Source: Mycolicibacterium setense (GTDB taxonomy: Bacteria > Actinomycetota > Actinomycetes > Mycobacteriales > Mycobacteriaceae). From it: DNA of 64,000 nt. Location: the NCBI RefSeq assembly GCF_000805385.1, contig NZ_JTJW01000005.1, positions 124,001 to 188,000 on the forward strand, written 5' to 3'. The stretch's first letter is position 1. Each line of letters starts with the position of its first letter. Below the pieces are notes generated by a model that saw only the letters and a program-made list of their open reading frames with translations, searched no databases and was not told where the DNA came from. Below, piece by piece: positions 46,549-54,428 of the stretch. A program made the position numbers and the translations under genes.

Positions 46549-46789
46549 GTCGCGACTATAAGATTTGCTGCCGCCGTCTGGATTGATTTCGGCAGTCCCG
46601 TCACCGGCGTGCCTCGGACCTCAAATTATGCGGTGGTTCTGGCGACGCGCTCTGACGACATGTCACCCGCTGTCGCGTATGAAGGAACTATGCCCATGAC
46701 TGCGTGAAGAGGTTTGGCCGTGTTTTACGGCACGACCGACCGACATGGCGATCATAGACGTGCAACTCTCTTCGGCTGATTAGGTCGCG

Positions 46790-47212
46790 CTAATCGCAAC
46801 TGCCGCATACTCCGGTCAGCGAAAGCTCCATCCCGCAGTCGCACAAGGCTGCCTTACGTCGGACGTCCCGGGAACGCTCACCGCCTACACGAGCCTGGTT
46901 GACCGGATGCAAGACGTACCACGTTCCCTTCCGAGTAGAACTGGGTCCCTGGCCCACCGCATCGGGTGCGATTCGGATGGCCTCGTCTTCGGAACTGAAT
47001 CCGTTCGTAGCCCCGTACTCGATGTGTAGATCGCGACCGCCGTCGCATCTTGTGGCCACGACATACGACTTGCCAACGTGGTGAACGACGCGATACCCGG
47101 TGATGCGGGCGGCAGTGGTGATCGCGCGGATGAACGCGTGATTCTCTGCCGGTATCCGTGCCTCCGACAATGCCGCGATGAGAGAGGCTGACGACTGATC
47201 TGATGTGTTCAT
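46790..47212 (-). CDS. Small protein with C-terminal zinc ribbon, downstream of the TAC operon
   Basis: The 140-residue protein has a compact N-terminal part (RVVHHVGKSYVVATRCDG, GKGTWY-type strands) and ends in CDCGMELSLTGVCGSCD. This short zinc ribbon is very similar in spacing and wording to the tail of the protein at 52373-52927. It starts seven bases after the SecB-like gene and is probably the fourth gene of the toxin-antitoxin-chaperone operon. The function is unknown. It might modify a chaperone client or be an unrelated passenger. Confidence 0.6.
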   Translation of the reverse strand: MNTSDQSSASLIAALSEARIPAENHAFIRAITTAARITGYRVVHHVGKSYVVATRCDGGRDLHIEYGATNGFSSEDEAIRIAPDAVGQGPSSTRKGTWYVLHPVNQARVGGERSRDVRRKAALCDCGMELSLTGVCGSCD

Positions 47213-47219
47213 GGGTTCC

Positions 47220-48218
47220 CTAGTTCTCCACAGACGTTGTTGCGACCCGCACGCGCTCCCAGCTGTCGCGTACGTAATCGGCGGCCTCCAGCAGTGTTAT
47301 CGGAGCCTCGCTGCCGTCGCGCCCGGTGTCATCACTGTCGTCCACCGTCTTTCGTGACGTTTCGATCGAAACACTGAGAATGTCGACCGCCTCGTTCAGC
47401 GCCGTGAAGGCATCTTCCGCCGCGATATGTGCTACTGCTTCGTCGATTTCGGCCAGGGCGGCGTCGGTGGCGGCGTCCCCGTCTGCTGCCCGCAAGGCCT
47501 CTATGGATTGGCGGATCGCCGCCTCTCCGTGCTGGCGCACCATCCATGCCGCTGTGATTTCCTCGGGCGGCGGAAGTTCGGCAATGGCGTTGAGAAATTC
47601 ATCGAGGTCGGGCGTTTGTCCCTCTGCGCCGAATCGCGTGATCGCACCCGTTTCGCCGTCGACGAAGAACTCAGCGAGCTCCTCCTGTCCATCGTCGGTG
47701 GTCCTCGTCACGGTGCCGTGCATGAAGAGCTCTGGGGGTTCCTGCTCGGTGACGAGTTCGGCGTCCTGTGTGAGCGTCACGTCGCCGGCGTGAAGCAACG
47801 GCAGCGGCGAGGCCGGTACCGACATCTGGGCTGCGAGCGACGCTACCGCGGATCTGACGTACGGAAACACAGCCAGTGCACCGACTTGCTCGGTGAACTC
47901 CAGGACGATCTCCGGCTTGACGCGCGAAACCGGCGCCGGCAGGAAGAAGATGGCCTCACCATCGACCACGAAATGCCCATAGACATTGCATGTTTCGATT
48001 CGGCATCGCACACCAAGTTCGTCGCCCTCCAGGCGTGTGCAGAAACTCACAGCAGCATCGTCGTCGGTGGAGTCGGGCGCGTGTAGCTCTTCTGGCGGCA
48101 GGCCCGGGGCGGGAATGCCGGCCGATGTATCGCGGTTGCCGGTGAGTTCATGAATGACGACCTGCCGAAGTTCCGCGAACTCGACAAGTTGTGCTGTCGT
48201 TTCGATTTCGTCAGCCAT
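47220..48218 (-). CDS. SecB-like chaperone of a toxin-antitoxin-chaperone (TAC) module, with long C-terminal extension
   Basis: Residues about 10-155 of this 332-residue protein follow the SecB-like pattern seen in mycobacterial TAC systems (Rv1957): ELRQVVIHELTG, RIETCNVYGHFVVDG, VFPYVRSAVASLAAQM (about 118-133) and SPLPLLHAGDVTL. Such chaperones bind the HigA antitoxin tail and protect it from degradation. The remaining 170 residues are acidic and helical (for example AALAEIDEAVAHIAAEDAF) and have no counterpart in ordinary SecB, which is about 150-180 residues long. The start overlaps the antitoxin stop by eight bases, so it is co-translated with the toxin and antitoxin genes. Confidence 0.8.
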   Translation of the reverse strand: MADEIETTAQLVEFAELRQVVIHELTGNRDTSAGIPAPGLPPEELHAPDSTDDDAAVSFCTRLEGDELGVRCRIETCNVYGHFVVDGEAIFFLPAPVSRVKPEIVLEFTEQVGALAVFPYVRSAVASLAAQMSVPASPLPLLHAGDVTLTQDAELVTEQEPPELFMHGTVTRTTDDGQEELAEFFVDGETGAITRFGAEGQTPDLDEFLNAIAELPPPEEITAAWMVRQHGEAAIRQSIEALRAADGDAATDAALAEIDEAVAHIAAEDAFTALNEAVDILSVSIETSRKTVDDSDDTGRDGSEAPITLLEAADYVRDSWERVRVATTSVEN

Positions 48219-48624
48219 TGCTGGCCCTTACTCGCGAACGCTTCTGCAGGCGGGCAACGTAACGCTTCTCGGTGGCCGCCGGTTGCGGCGGGCGCGCCGG
48301 GCGGCGGCTTGACTCGCGGGGCAGAGCGGGTAGGCCAGGGGTCAATGGTTTCGCCGAGAGTCGCACTTCGTAGCCGAGCGCGCAGAGGTAGCGAGCGACC
48401 GCCGCGATCTTCATGTTGCCGTCACCATTGAGAACCTGCGACACGCGGCCTTGCGTGACGCCAAGCTTCTCGGCGAGTGCCTTCTGGTCCAGTGCGGAGG
48501 CATCGAGGGCCTGCTGTAGAAGTCGCATGGTTTGGCCCGCCAGATCAGCAGCGGCCAACCCCTGAGCTCCGGCGTCCGTGGCCTGTTCCTCATCGATCAA
48601 CGTCGGATCGGGTTGATCGGTCAT
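48211..48624 (-). CDS. higA: HigA-type XRE antitoxin of the TAC module
   Basis: The 137-residue antitoxin has a Cro/C1 helix-turn-helix (LDQKALAEKLGVTQGRVSQV, about residues 45-64) followed by MKIAAVARYLCALGYEVRL. A basic, proline-rich tail follows (from PGLPALPRESSRR to the end). In TAC systems the tail carries the chaperone-addiction sequence; the tail here is the candidate. ATG 48624 lies inside the toxin gene, a 35-base overlap, and the stop overlaps the chaperone start. HigA proteins repress their own operon; a TTTAGT palindrome upstream of the toxin gene is the likely operator. Confidence 0.88.
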   Translation of the reverse strand: MTDQPDPTLIDEEQATDAGAQGLAAADLAGQTMRLLQQALDASALDQKALAEKLGVTQGRVSQVLNGDGNMKIAAVARYLCALGYEVRLSAKPLTPGLPALPRESSRRPARPPQPAATEKRYVARLQKRSRVRASNG

Positions 48625-49114
48625 GGTTGAGGTCCTCCTCTCTGACTTTCTGGGCTTCCGCAAGGTCGTGCGGTGGGGTCTTCTGGCTGACCTTCGTGAA
48701 TGCGTGTCCCAATCGGATCAAGCGGTCGAAGTAGGGGATCTGCCAGAAGTCGCTGTCGGGTGCCTCGGCGTCGGCGTGGTGCTGGATCGGTAGCTTCGGG
48801 GTGTAACCGCCGCTGCCGTCGGTGTCGAAAAACGTGAGGCGCTTGTCGCTGTGGCGGAACTCCCACACGCCGTCCTGGAGCGCTTTGGCCGCGTGGCGAT
48901 AGACCGGCTCACCCGTATTCGCCCAGTGCCTAATCGCATTGAGAAACCAGTGGTAATCGTCGATCTGCTCGTCCGCGGGCTCGGACGTCTCGGGACGGTC
49001 CCAGGCTCCTTTCTGTAGGGCGTCCAAGAACTGCCCGGCAGGTGAACGTCCGTCCGAGCGGACTGCGCAGTCGACCTGCTGCATCTGTCCCCTCACGATT
49101 GCCCGCCTGTCCAT
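48590..49114 (-). CDS. higB: HigB/Gp49-like (RelE-superfamily) toxin of the TAC module
   Basis: This 174-residue protein shows the Gp49/HigB pattern: GQFLDALQKGAW, HWFLNAIRHWANTGEPVYRH, ALQDGVWEFRHSDKRLTFFD, YFDRLIRLGHAFTKVSQKTP and DLAEAQKVREEDL. These proteins are ribosome-dependent mRNA interferases that stop translation. The gene order toxin first, then antitoxin, matches HigBA. The protein is somewhat longer than a typical HigB (about 110-130) because of an N-terminal stretch and an internal loop (GYTPKLPIQHHADAEAPD). ATG 49114 has AGAGG upstream; the longer frame to 49456 crosses the operator and was rejected. Confidence 0.86.
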   Translation of the reverse strand: MDRRAIVRGQMQQVDCAVRSDGRSPAGQFLDALQKGAWDRPETSEPADEQIDDYHWFLNAIRHWANTGEPVYRHAAKALQDGVWEFRHSDKRLTFFDTDGSGGYTPKLPIQHHADAEAPDSDFWQIPYFDRLIRLGHAFTKVSQKTPPHDLAEAQKVREEDLNHDRSTRSDVDR

Positions 49115-49129
49115 GTACCTCTTCTTCAC

Positions 49130-49145
49130 TTTAGTAAACACTAAA
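49130..49145. promoter_or_regulatory. Palindromic operator of the TAC operon
   Basis: TTTAGTAAACACTAAA is a perfect inverted repeat (TTTAGT, four-base centre, ACTAAA), located 16-31 bases upstream of the higB start on the minus strand. HigA-type repressors commonly bind such sites; binding here is inferred from position and symmetry. Confidence 0.7.
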
Positions 49146-49352
49146 CCGCAAACGCAAGCTCGCCAGGTCGCAGATGTGATCGAAGTGCGTGCGAGGCATC
49201 CGTCAACGGAGCGGATAGTCGGATGATGCCATTTGCTCCTGACATGTGCTCGGAGGTTCCCCAAGTGGACGGCGTGCGTTGCCTTTGAACCGCAGTGTGC
49301 GCCGCGCGCCATTGCGCGACCGCCCCGACCCGCGCACCGCCGAATCGGAAGA

Positions 49353-49375
49353 TTGTCGGTGGCCTCTGTCATTTT
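49353..49375 (+). promoter_or_regulatory. PafBC-type DNA-damage promoter (cassette copy A)
   Basis: TTGTCGGTG at 49353-49361, eight bases, then CATTTT at 49370-49375. This matches the mycobacterial RecA-independent damage promoter consensus TTGTCRGTG-N8-TAnnnT in its upstream element and spacing; the first -10 base is C instead of T. The gene start is 53 bases beyond. Confidence 0.7.
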
Positions 49376-49427
49376 GATCGGCTGCCTGAGCCCAGGCGGT
49401 GGAACGAGGGTGGAAGGTAAGGAAAGA

Positions 49428-49820
49428 ATGACCCATGAATCTCGGGACGGGCGCACCTATGCGTCCGAGCTCGACAACAAGCTGTTGGAGCGCATTGCCC
49501 TCGTGGTCGTGGGCATTGACGTGATCGAGACGCTCAGTATCAAGCGTCCCAACTGGATTTCGTCGTTCGACCGTACCGGCGTGTGGGTGGAGACGGAACG
49601 GTCGAGGGCGCGCCGATCAGGTCCGCAACGGGTGCCGGCGTGGATGTTGGTCGTGGCGTGGGATCAACTGTGCAAGAACGGAAGTCTGAGCCAGATCGAA
49701 TTGCTGAACGACTTGAACGTTAAGCGTTCGGCCATTGTCTGCGCGCTGCTCGCCAAGTTTCCTGATGTGGTGGTTTTGCAGAACCGTCCGACTGTGCTCG
49801 AACGGATTGCGCACTCATGA
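49428..49820 (+). CDS. Damage-promoter-driven winged-helix-like protein, copy A
   Basis: The 130-residue product is colinear with the protein at 56076-56468. Shared stretches include NWISSFDRTGVWVETERSRA, GPQRVPAWMLVVAWDQL and RPTVLERIA. The order (strand-rich IxSFDRTGVWVETERS, then helix AWDQL, then helix KRSAIVCALLAKFP) recalls the C-terminal winged-helix domain attached to some restriction and methylase proteins, but I cannot name the family with certainty. ATG 49428 follows AAGGTAAGGAAAG. A PafBC-type promoter lies 53 bases upstream, so expression should rise on DNA damage. The function is unknown. Confidence 0.7.
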   Translation: MTHESRDGRTYASELDNKLLERIALVVVGIDVIETLSIKRPNWISSFDRTGVWVETERSRARRSGPQRVPAWMLVVAWDQLCKNGSLSQIELLNDLNVKRSAIVCALLAKFPDVVVLQNRPTVLERIAHS

Positions 49821-50223
49821 AGTAGACGGCCAGGACGTTGAACCGGGGCTGGGGGCACTGGCGGCTCAACCGGATTGACGATGACAGCCTGCAATGGCTC
49901 GCGATAACCGGCCCTGGGGCGAGGGTACCGATCGACAGAAAGAAAGTCTGGACGTTGATCCCGGACCGCCGGATATATCTGGTCAACTGGATCGTCACCG
50001 AGGACCATCACCGTCAGGAAGGTGATCCCGGGGTCTGGGTCCACGAGAACATCGATATCGACGAGGCGCGCGACGTCGCACTCGAGGTGCCGTCCGTATC
50101 GGCTGAGGACCTGGCCCGGATTCTGCGGCCGGGACGTTGTCTCACGCTGGATAACTGGATCGACATCCCGCGGACAAGCTCCTCGGAGCGCGCGCGGCCT
50201 GTGCACTCGGCCGTCAGGCCTGA
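49817..50223 (+). pseudogene. Partner gene of cassette copy A, inactivated
   Basis: This is the counterpart of the intact 56465-56866 gene. The start ATG 49817 overlaps the preceding stop as in copy B, but codon 3 is TAG where copy B has TAC. A TTG at codon 8 could restart translation. Near 50149-50155 one base is missing relative to copy B (GATAACTGG against an expected GATAACCTGG), which throws the frame off; the original ending (RHPADKLLGARAAC) is still readable in the other frame to TGA 50221-50223. Conserved parts include DDDSLQWLAI, KVWTLIPDR and ENIDIDEAR. Confidence 0.8.
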
Positions 50224-50274
50224 GCCCGACCACCAGCCGCAGCAACGGTCAAGCATTAGACAAGAGGAGGCATC

Positions 50275-50530
50275 GTGGGCCGACCAAAACGGATACACCC
50301 CGTTGGATACCAGTAGCTTCAGCGAAGCGTTGCGGGACGGATCTTTGACCCGGTAACCCTGCTCGATTGGGCGCAATTACAACGGCTACAGGCGGCTCGG
50401 TGCCGGCCCGACCGAACTGAACACGGTGCTGCGTCCACTCGTCGAGGAAATCGTGTCGTCGGGCAGGATCCCGAAATGGGCAGGCGTCGACACCCTGCAT
50501 CGCGCCACTGCCGGGTGTAGCCCTCCCAGC
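50275..50530 (+). pseudogene. Decayed short gene with several frame breaks
   Basis: A very strong ribosome-binding site AAGAGGAGG (50262-50270) precedes GTG 50275. The frames then spell one plausible protein only if several breaks are bridged: MGRPKRIHPVGYQ, SSFSEALRDG, IFDPVTLLDWAQLQRLQAA and PTELNTVLRPLVEEIVSSGR with WAGVDTL. I count at least three frame changes in 250 bases. I do not recognise the family. It follows the broken partner gene of cassette A and may have been its third member. Confidence 0.55.
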
Positions 50531-50569
50531 TTTGGGCTCCTCGTAACTCGATGCCGAGGCAAGTTGCTT

Positions 50570-52111
50570 CTACGCGCCGAGACCGTCGAGGAACTCCTCG
50601 ACGAGGTGGCCCACGCTGTCGAGACCGCTGCCGGCGGTGAGAGTCGCCAGTTCTCTCAACGTGTCTCGCAACGCCACTTCGGTGACAGAAAGATCGCTGT
50701 AGTCCTCGTCGAGAAAGAACGCCGCTGATGTGGTGGAAAGATAGCCGACAAGGTCGAGGAACAACTCGAGCTGTCGAGCCGCCTTCGGGATGGCGATGCT
50801 CGAATCCGTCGTCATCGGTACGATGTCGAGATCGTTCTCCCAAAGTTGTCGGTCCAGCTTGTCGTCCCGGAGTGTCAGTGCAATCCCTTTACCGATTCCA
50901 GCACTGTCGCCACGTGCCGCCCGTACCTCATCAATAAGTTCGTGAAAGTCTTCGTCCCCCAGGGAATATCCAATGAAGACCATCCGACGCATCAATAACA
51001 GCCCCTGAACGAGTCCCATGAGTGCGCCGTACTGGCGGGGCATGCTCAAGTAGTCGGCCCGCGTAAGGATCATCTTCGCAGGAGCGTCGACGCCGCCGTG
51101 GAGCTTCAACAGCCAACGGCCGCCGGTGCTGCGGGGATTGTCCGGCAGGACTGCGATGTCCCGATCCCTCAATCTGGATGCAAGTTCGAAGAGGTTGTCA
51201 AAGTTGGTGGTCACGGCCTCCTTGCTGGGCAGCGACGCCAGCAGCCCATGTGCGAGTGAATAGCGTTCGAACTCTTTCAGATTCCTTGCGACTCGGTCTT
51301 TGAGGCGAGCGTCCGTCCTCTCCAGTGCACGATCGAGCAGCGTCGCCTGATCGCGTAGATCCCTGGCAGTCAACCGCTCTCGAACATCGTGATCGATACC
51401 GGCCTCCTTTGCGATCACGGCAAGGAGCCCTTTCCAGTCAGGCAGACCCGCGCCGGCGCTGACTCCTGCGCCGATGAACAGCACGAGCTGGTGTTCGATG
51501 GCTTCATTTGCGAGGTCACGCGCCTTCTGAATGAGATCGGGGTTTGCCTTCTTGGCGAATCGCCATGTCTTGGCGAGGTCCTTTCCGCCTATCAGCTCGC
51601 GCCGGGCCCGTTGCGCGGCCGCGTATGGCCGCGTGCCGAAGGTGACCAGGATGATGTCGACATTCTGTTGCTTTGCGAGCGTTGACAATGTCCCGACAAG
51701 ACCGACGATGAGGTGGCCCTTCTTTCGCGACCCACCGCCGCGACCCGATCCCACCACATTGACGGCCAGTCGCTTCTTGGGCCACTCGTATATGCGTTTG
51801 GTCTTGTTGTCAGATTGGAGTGCCTCGGATGCGCGTAGCACGAACTCCCGCACCGTCGGTTCAAATGTCGAGAAGTCTGATGTGTCGCCGGCGTGGCCAA
51901 CGTTCCCCAGCCAAACCTGCGGCTCGCCGTCCCGCGCGGTCAACTGACGAACGCGCTCATCACCCCATGACTTCGGGATTTCGTTTTGCCGGTCTTTGAC
52001 GAGGGACTGCCATGCGGGCTCGATTTTGGATCCACCGTCCGTTGGCAAGAGGACTGCATCGCACGCAACCTTGGTGAGGTCGCCGTTGATGATGAAGAGG
52101 TGTCCGCTCAT
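50570..52111 (-). CDS. SIR2-family NAD-hydrolase-like protein with macro-like N-terminus
   Basis: This 513-residue protein has an N-terminal region beginning HLFIINGDLTKVACDAVLLP, which resembles the opening of a macro (ADP-ribose-binding) domain. A SIR2 domain follows: LFIGAGVSAGAGLPDW (about residue 210), VTTNFDNLFE (about 303), LKLHGGV (about 335) and VFIGYSLGDEDFHELI (about 378). Bacterial SIR2 proteins such as ThsA and DSR effectors deplete NAD+ to abort infection. Here the SIR2 domain is C-terminal, the reverse of ThsA, and no TIR partner is adjacent. ATG 52111 fits the domain start; longer frames add unconserved sequence. Confidence 0.82.
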   Translation of the reverse strand: MSGHLFIINGDLTKVACDAVLLPTDGGSKIEPAWQSLVKDRQNEIPKSWGDERVRQLTARDGEPQVWLGNVGHAGDTSDFSTFEPTVREFVLRASEALQSDNKTKRIYEWPKKRLAVNVVGSGRGGGSRKKGHLIVGLVGTLSTLAKQQNVDIILVTFGTRPYAAAQRARRELIGGKDLAKTWRFAKKANPDLIQKARDLANEAIEHQLVLFIGAGVSAGAGLPDWKGLLAVIAKEAGIDHDVRERLTARDLRDQATLLDRALERTDARLKDRVARNLKEFERYSLAHGLLASLPSKEAVTTNFDNLFELASRLRDRDIAVLPDNPRSTGGRWLLKLHGGVDAPAKMILTRADYLSMPRQYGALMGLVQGLLLMRRMVFIGYSLGDEDFHELIDEVRAARGDSAGIGKGIALTLRDDKLDRQLWENDLDIVPMTTDSSIAIPKAARQLELFLDLVGYLSTTSAAFFLDEDYSDLSVTEVALRDTLRELATLTAGSGLDSVGHLVEEFLDGLGA

Positions 52112-52372
52112 TCGCAGCAGGCTAGACAATCGCGGCGCGATGCGTACGTGGATTCCTTTTCGTTCGGGGTCTACCTGCGGCATCCGGCAACGTCCGCCGG
52201 TACCGTGGCGCGAAGCTCCTGGACGCGGACGCCGCAATGCCCGAGTTCACTCAGGTTCAACGCTCCGAGTTGTCCGACGACTAACCGGGCCCACCGCGGC
52301 CGGGCGCTGCAGTGCCGTCCGGCTCGACACCTAATCCAGATGTGGGACAGTGAGTGTCACCGAGGAGGAAAT

Positions 52373-52927
52373 ATGCCCTACGACAGAGCCGGCGGATTTG
52401 TGTCCATGCAGAACGCGCTCGACGCGTGGGAGCCGATCGCAATTGCAGTCCTGGTGGAAACGGCGAAGAAGTACAACGGCTTCGTCACGTACACCGAGCT
52501 GTCCAATGCAGTCCAAACCCGTTCGGGGATCGGACATAAGGGGTTGTTGACGAACTGGATTGGCGGACTGCTGCAACGCGTCATCTACCACTGTCGCGAC
52601 AACGAGATCCCGCATCTCAGCGCGCTGTGCGTCACGGCGGACGGCACAGTCGGAAGTGGATACAGTAACGTTCCGCTCCTTCTCGGAGACGTCGAGTCGA
52701 TGAGCCTTGAGCAACTCGATGACCACGCGGCCAGGACGCGACTTGAGTGCTACCGATACTTCGGGGCAGAGGTGCCACCGGGAGGGGGCGAGCCGGTCCT
52801 CACGCCGAAAGCGAAGGCGGCGCGAGAATGGAGACGCACGCAGACCAAGTTGGCAGAGCCTCCGAAACTCTGCCCTGTGCACTCAATCGCGCTACCTGTG
52901 ACGGGTGTGTGCGATGAGTGCGACTGA
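52373..52927 (+). CDS. Small protein with helical core and C-terminal zinc ribbon
   Basis: The 184-residue protein has a helical first half with a winged-helix-like stretch (YNGFVTYTELSNAVQTRSGI and LLTNWIGGLLQRVIYHCRDN). A strand region (LCVTADGTVGSGYSNVPLLL) and a charged linker follow, and it ends in CPVHSIALPVTGVCDECD. That tail resembles the zinc ribbon of the protein at 46790-47212. ATG 52373 is preceded by GAGGAGG. It diverges from the SIR2 gene over 261 bases, so the two may share regulation. I do not recognise the family; the wHTH idea is an inference from pattern only. Confidence 0.72.
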   Translation: MPYDRAGGFVSMQNALDAWEPIAIAVLVETAKKYNGFVTYTELSNAVQTRSGIGHKGLLTNWIGGLLQRVIYHCRDNEIPHLSALCVTADGTVGSGYSNVPLLLGDVESMSLEQLDDHAARTRLECYRYFGAEVPPGGGEPVLTPKAKAAREWRRTQTKLAEPPKLCPVHSIALPVTGVCDECD

Positions 52928-52942
52928 ATCGTTCTGTGGGAG

Positions 52943-53236
52943 TCATCGCCAGTAGGCTTCCGCCTGCGTAACAACGGGATCGAAGTAGCGTCGGTTGGTG
53001 CCTTTGTAGAACTGGCTGCCCTGGTCGATCAGTGCGGCATCTGCCTCGGCCTCGGATGCTGACCGCCAGTATCTGACTATGGAGCCCTCACGCAGGTGAT
53101 GACTGTGGCTCATCTCGACCTTGGCGTCCACGGCCCAGCACAATCCCGGAGCGGTAATCCCGTGGACACTCTTATCCGTCGCGGCTCGGTCACTTTCGAC
53201 CCCACACCGCCCGATAGCCCTTACCCGCAGACCCAT
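52943..53236 (-). CDS. Hypothetical small protein
   Basis: A 97-residue frame from ATG 53236 (MGLRVRAIGRCG) ends with a conserved-looking tail: IVRYWRSASEAEADAALIDQ and RRYFDPVVTQAEAYWR. Codon positions look coding (third bases mostly G or C). An upstream ATG at 53278 is an alternative start. No domain, signal peptide or membrane helix can be seen. It is convergent with the zinc-ribbon gene at 52373. Confidence 0.5.
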   Translation of the reverse strand: MGLRVRAIGRCGVESDRAATDKSVHGITAPGLCWAVDAKVEMSHSHHLREGSIVRYWRSASEAEADAALIDQGSQFYKGTNRRYFDPVVTQAEAYWR

Positions 53237-53367
53237 AGCGTTCCCTTCAGTCGTCTGGTCTGCTGCCACAAGGGGCAATGCTTCCGGGGCAGACCCCTGT
53301 TACCGTCCAAACTATCGGGCAAGGGGTAACTGATGTGTGTTGCTGATGTGCGGTTGGATGCTCGGCC

Positions 53368-54327
53368 GTGAACATGATCGCGTTGGTCGCCGTGCTCACC
53401 GCTGCGTGTGCTGTCTTCTTGCTGGTAGCGGCTATCCGTTTCGGTCGGGTGAACAGGCGCTGGCTCGTCATCCTCGCGTTTGCTTGTGGGTGCGGGCTGT
53501 TGGCCATGTTGCTTACCGATTGGCCCTTGGACGTGCTGTCCAAGTTTTGGGCAGATCACTCGGTCTTGAGCGCAGTGTTGAGCTCGTTGCTTCTTGTAGG
53601 CGTCGGGTTTCTCGCGTTCGAGGTGCATGACACTCGTGTGCAGTCCGAGCTCGACGACAATGTCACCGCCGCCGGGATGGGTGGCATCGTCGATCACGTC
53701 GTTGACATCGAGGTCACACTTGCTTTGGCGTCAGCGCCGAAACCGCCAGATCACGTGCGGTGGGGCGACTGGTCGGCCAACCGCCGCCCCTTGAGGTGGC
53801 TACGAAAACGGCGCGAATTGCTCAATCGCGCCGAGGCAGGTGGTCCCTCGCCAACCGATCCGCGTCGCCACGAGCCTCCCAGCCAAATTGCCGATGGAGC
53901 GGAGTCGTGGCGCACGGACCTACTCGACCAATGCGTTCGGCGTGTGATCGCTGCTTTGCGAGACTGGGCGCCTGTCCTGGGCAGATCCCGCAATGGGCAG
54001 GCGGTGCTTGTCGATTTGGGAAAATTGCGCAACGAGTTGCTGAAAGTTCAGGCCGCACTCGTCGCGGGGCGCATATCCGAGGCATGCCGAATCATGGCTC
54101 GCCTGCGGCGGGACTGTCGCATCATCGCCCTCGCCTTGGAGATGCACAGCGGGGTCGAGCAACCTCGAGCAGAAGTGCTGCGAACTATGGAACCGTTCAA
54201 CGGCAGCGCCCAATCCGGAAATTGGCTCGCGCGGACCAAAGTGAGGCTCGAGCGAGACACGTGGAAGAGCGCGCGGGCACGAGCCGAAAAGGACTTGATT
54301 CGAGGACCCGGCCTGAAGGTTGAGTAG
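53368..54327 (+). CDS. Hypothetical membrane protein with long cytoplasmic domain
   Basis: The 319-residue protein starts at GTG 53368 and has three membrane helices: ALVAVLTAACAVFLLVAAI (about 5-23), WLVILAFACGCGLLAML (about 32-48) and VLSAVLSSLLLVGVGFLAF (about 65-83). Residues about 90-319 should be cytoplasmic, basic and helical, with no recognised motif (for example LLDQCVRRVIAALRDWAPVL). The layout of a few membrane helices plus a long soluble domain is also seen in membrane effectors of abortive-infection systems, but nothing here proves that. Confidence 0.7.
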   Translation: MNMIALVAVLTAACAVFLLVAAIRFGRVNRRWLVILAFACGCGLLAMLLTDWPLDVLSKFWADHSVLSAVLSSLLLVGVGFLAFEVHDTRVQSELDDNVTAAGMGGIVDHVVDIEVTLALASAPKPPDHVRWGDWSANRRPLRWLRKRRELLNRAEAGGPSPTDPRRHEPPSQIADGAESWRTDLLDQCVRRVIAALRDWAPVLGRSRNGQAVLVDLGKLRNELLKVQAALVAGRISEACRIMARLRRDCRIIALALEMHSGVEQPRAEVLRTMEPFNGSAQSGNWLARTKVRLERDTWKSARARAEKDLIRGPGLKVE

Positions 54328-54428
54328 ACCGCTCTGGTTGGACCGGACCAATCAGGGACGGTTCCAGTTCGTCATCGCATGTCATACCCGTCTGGGACAC
54401 TGAAGTCGACGATCGGGAAAGAGCACAG

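Larger units (their letters stand above)
49353..50223 (+). repeat. Copy A of a duplicated promoter-plus-two-gene cassette
   Basis: This stretch is homologous to 55985-56866: the same damage-type promoter, the same 130-codon gene and the same partner gene follow in the same order. In copy A the partner gene is broken; in copy B it is whole. The copies are diverged, with roughly three quarters identity in the first protein by eye. Confidence 0.8.

Noticed and set aside
50570..52111. Thoeris system
   Set aside because: A SIR2 protein is present, but no TIR-domain ThsB gene was found nearby and the domain order differs from ThsA.
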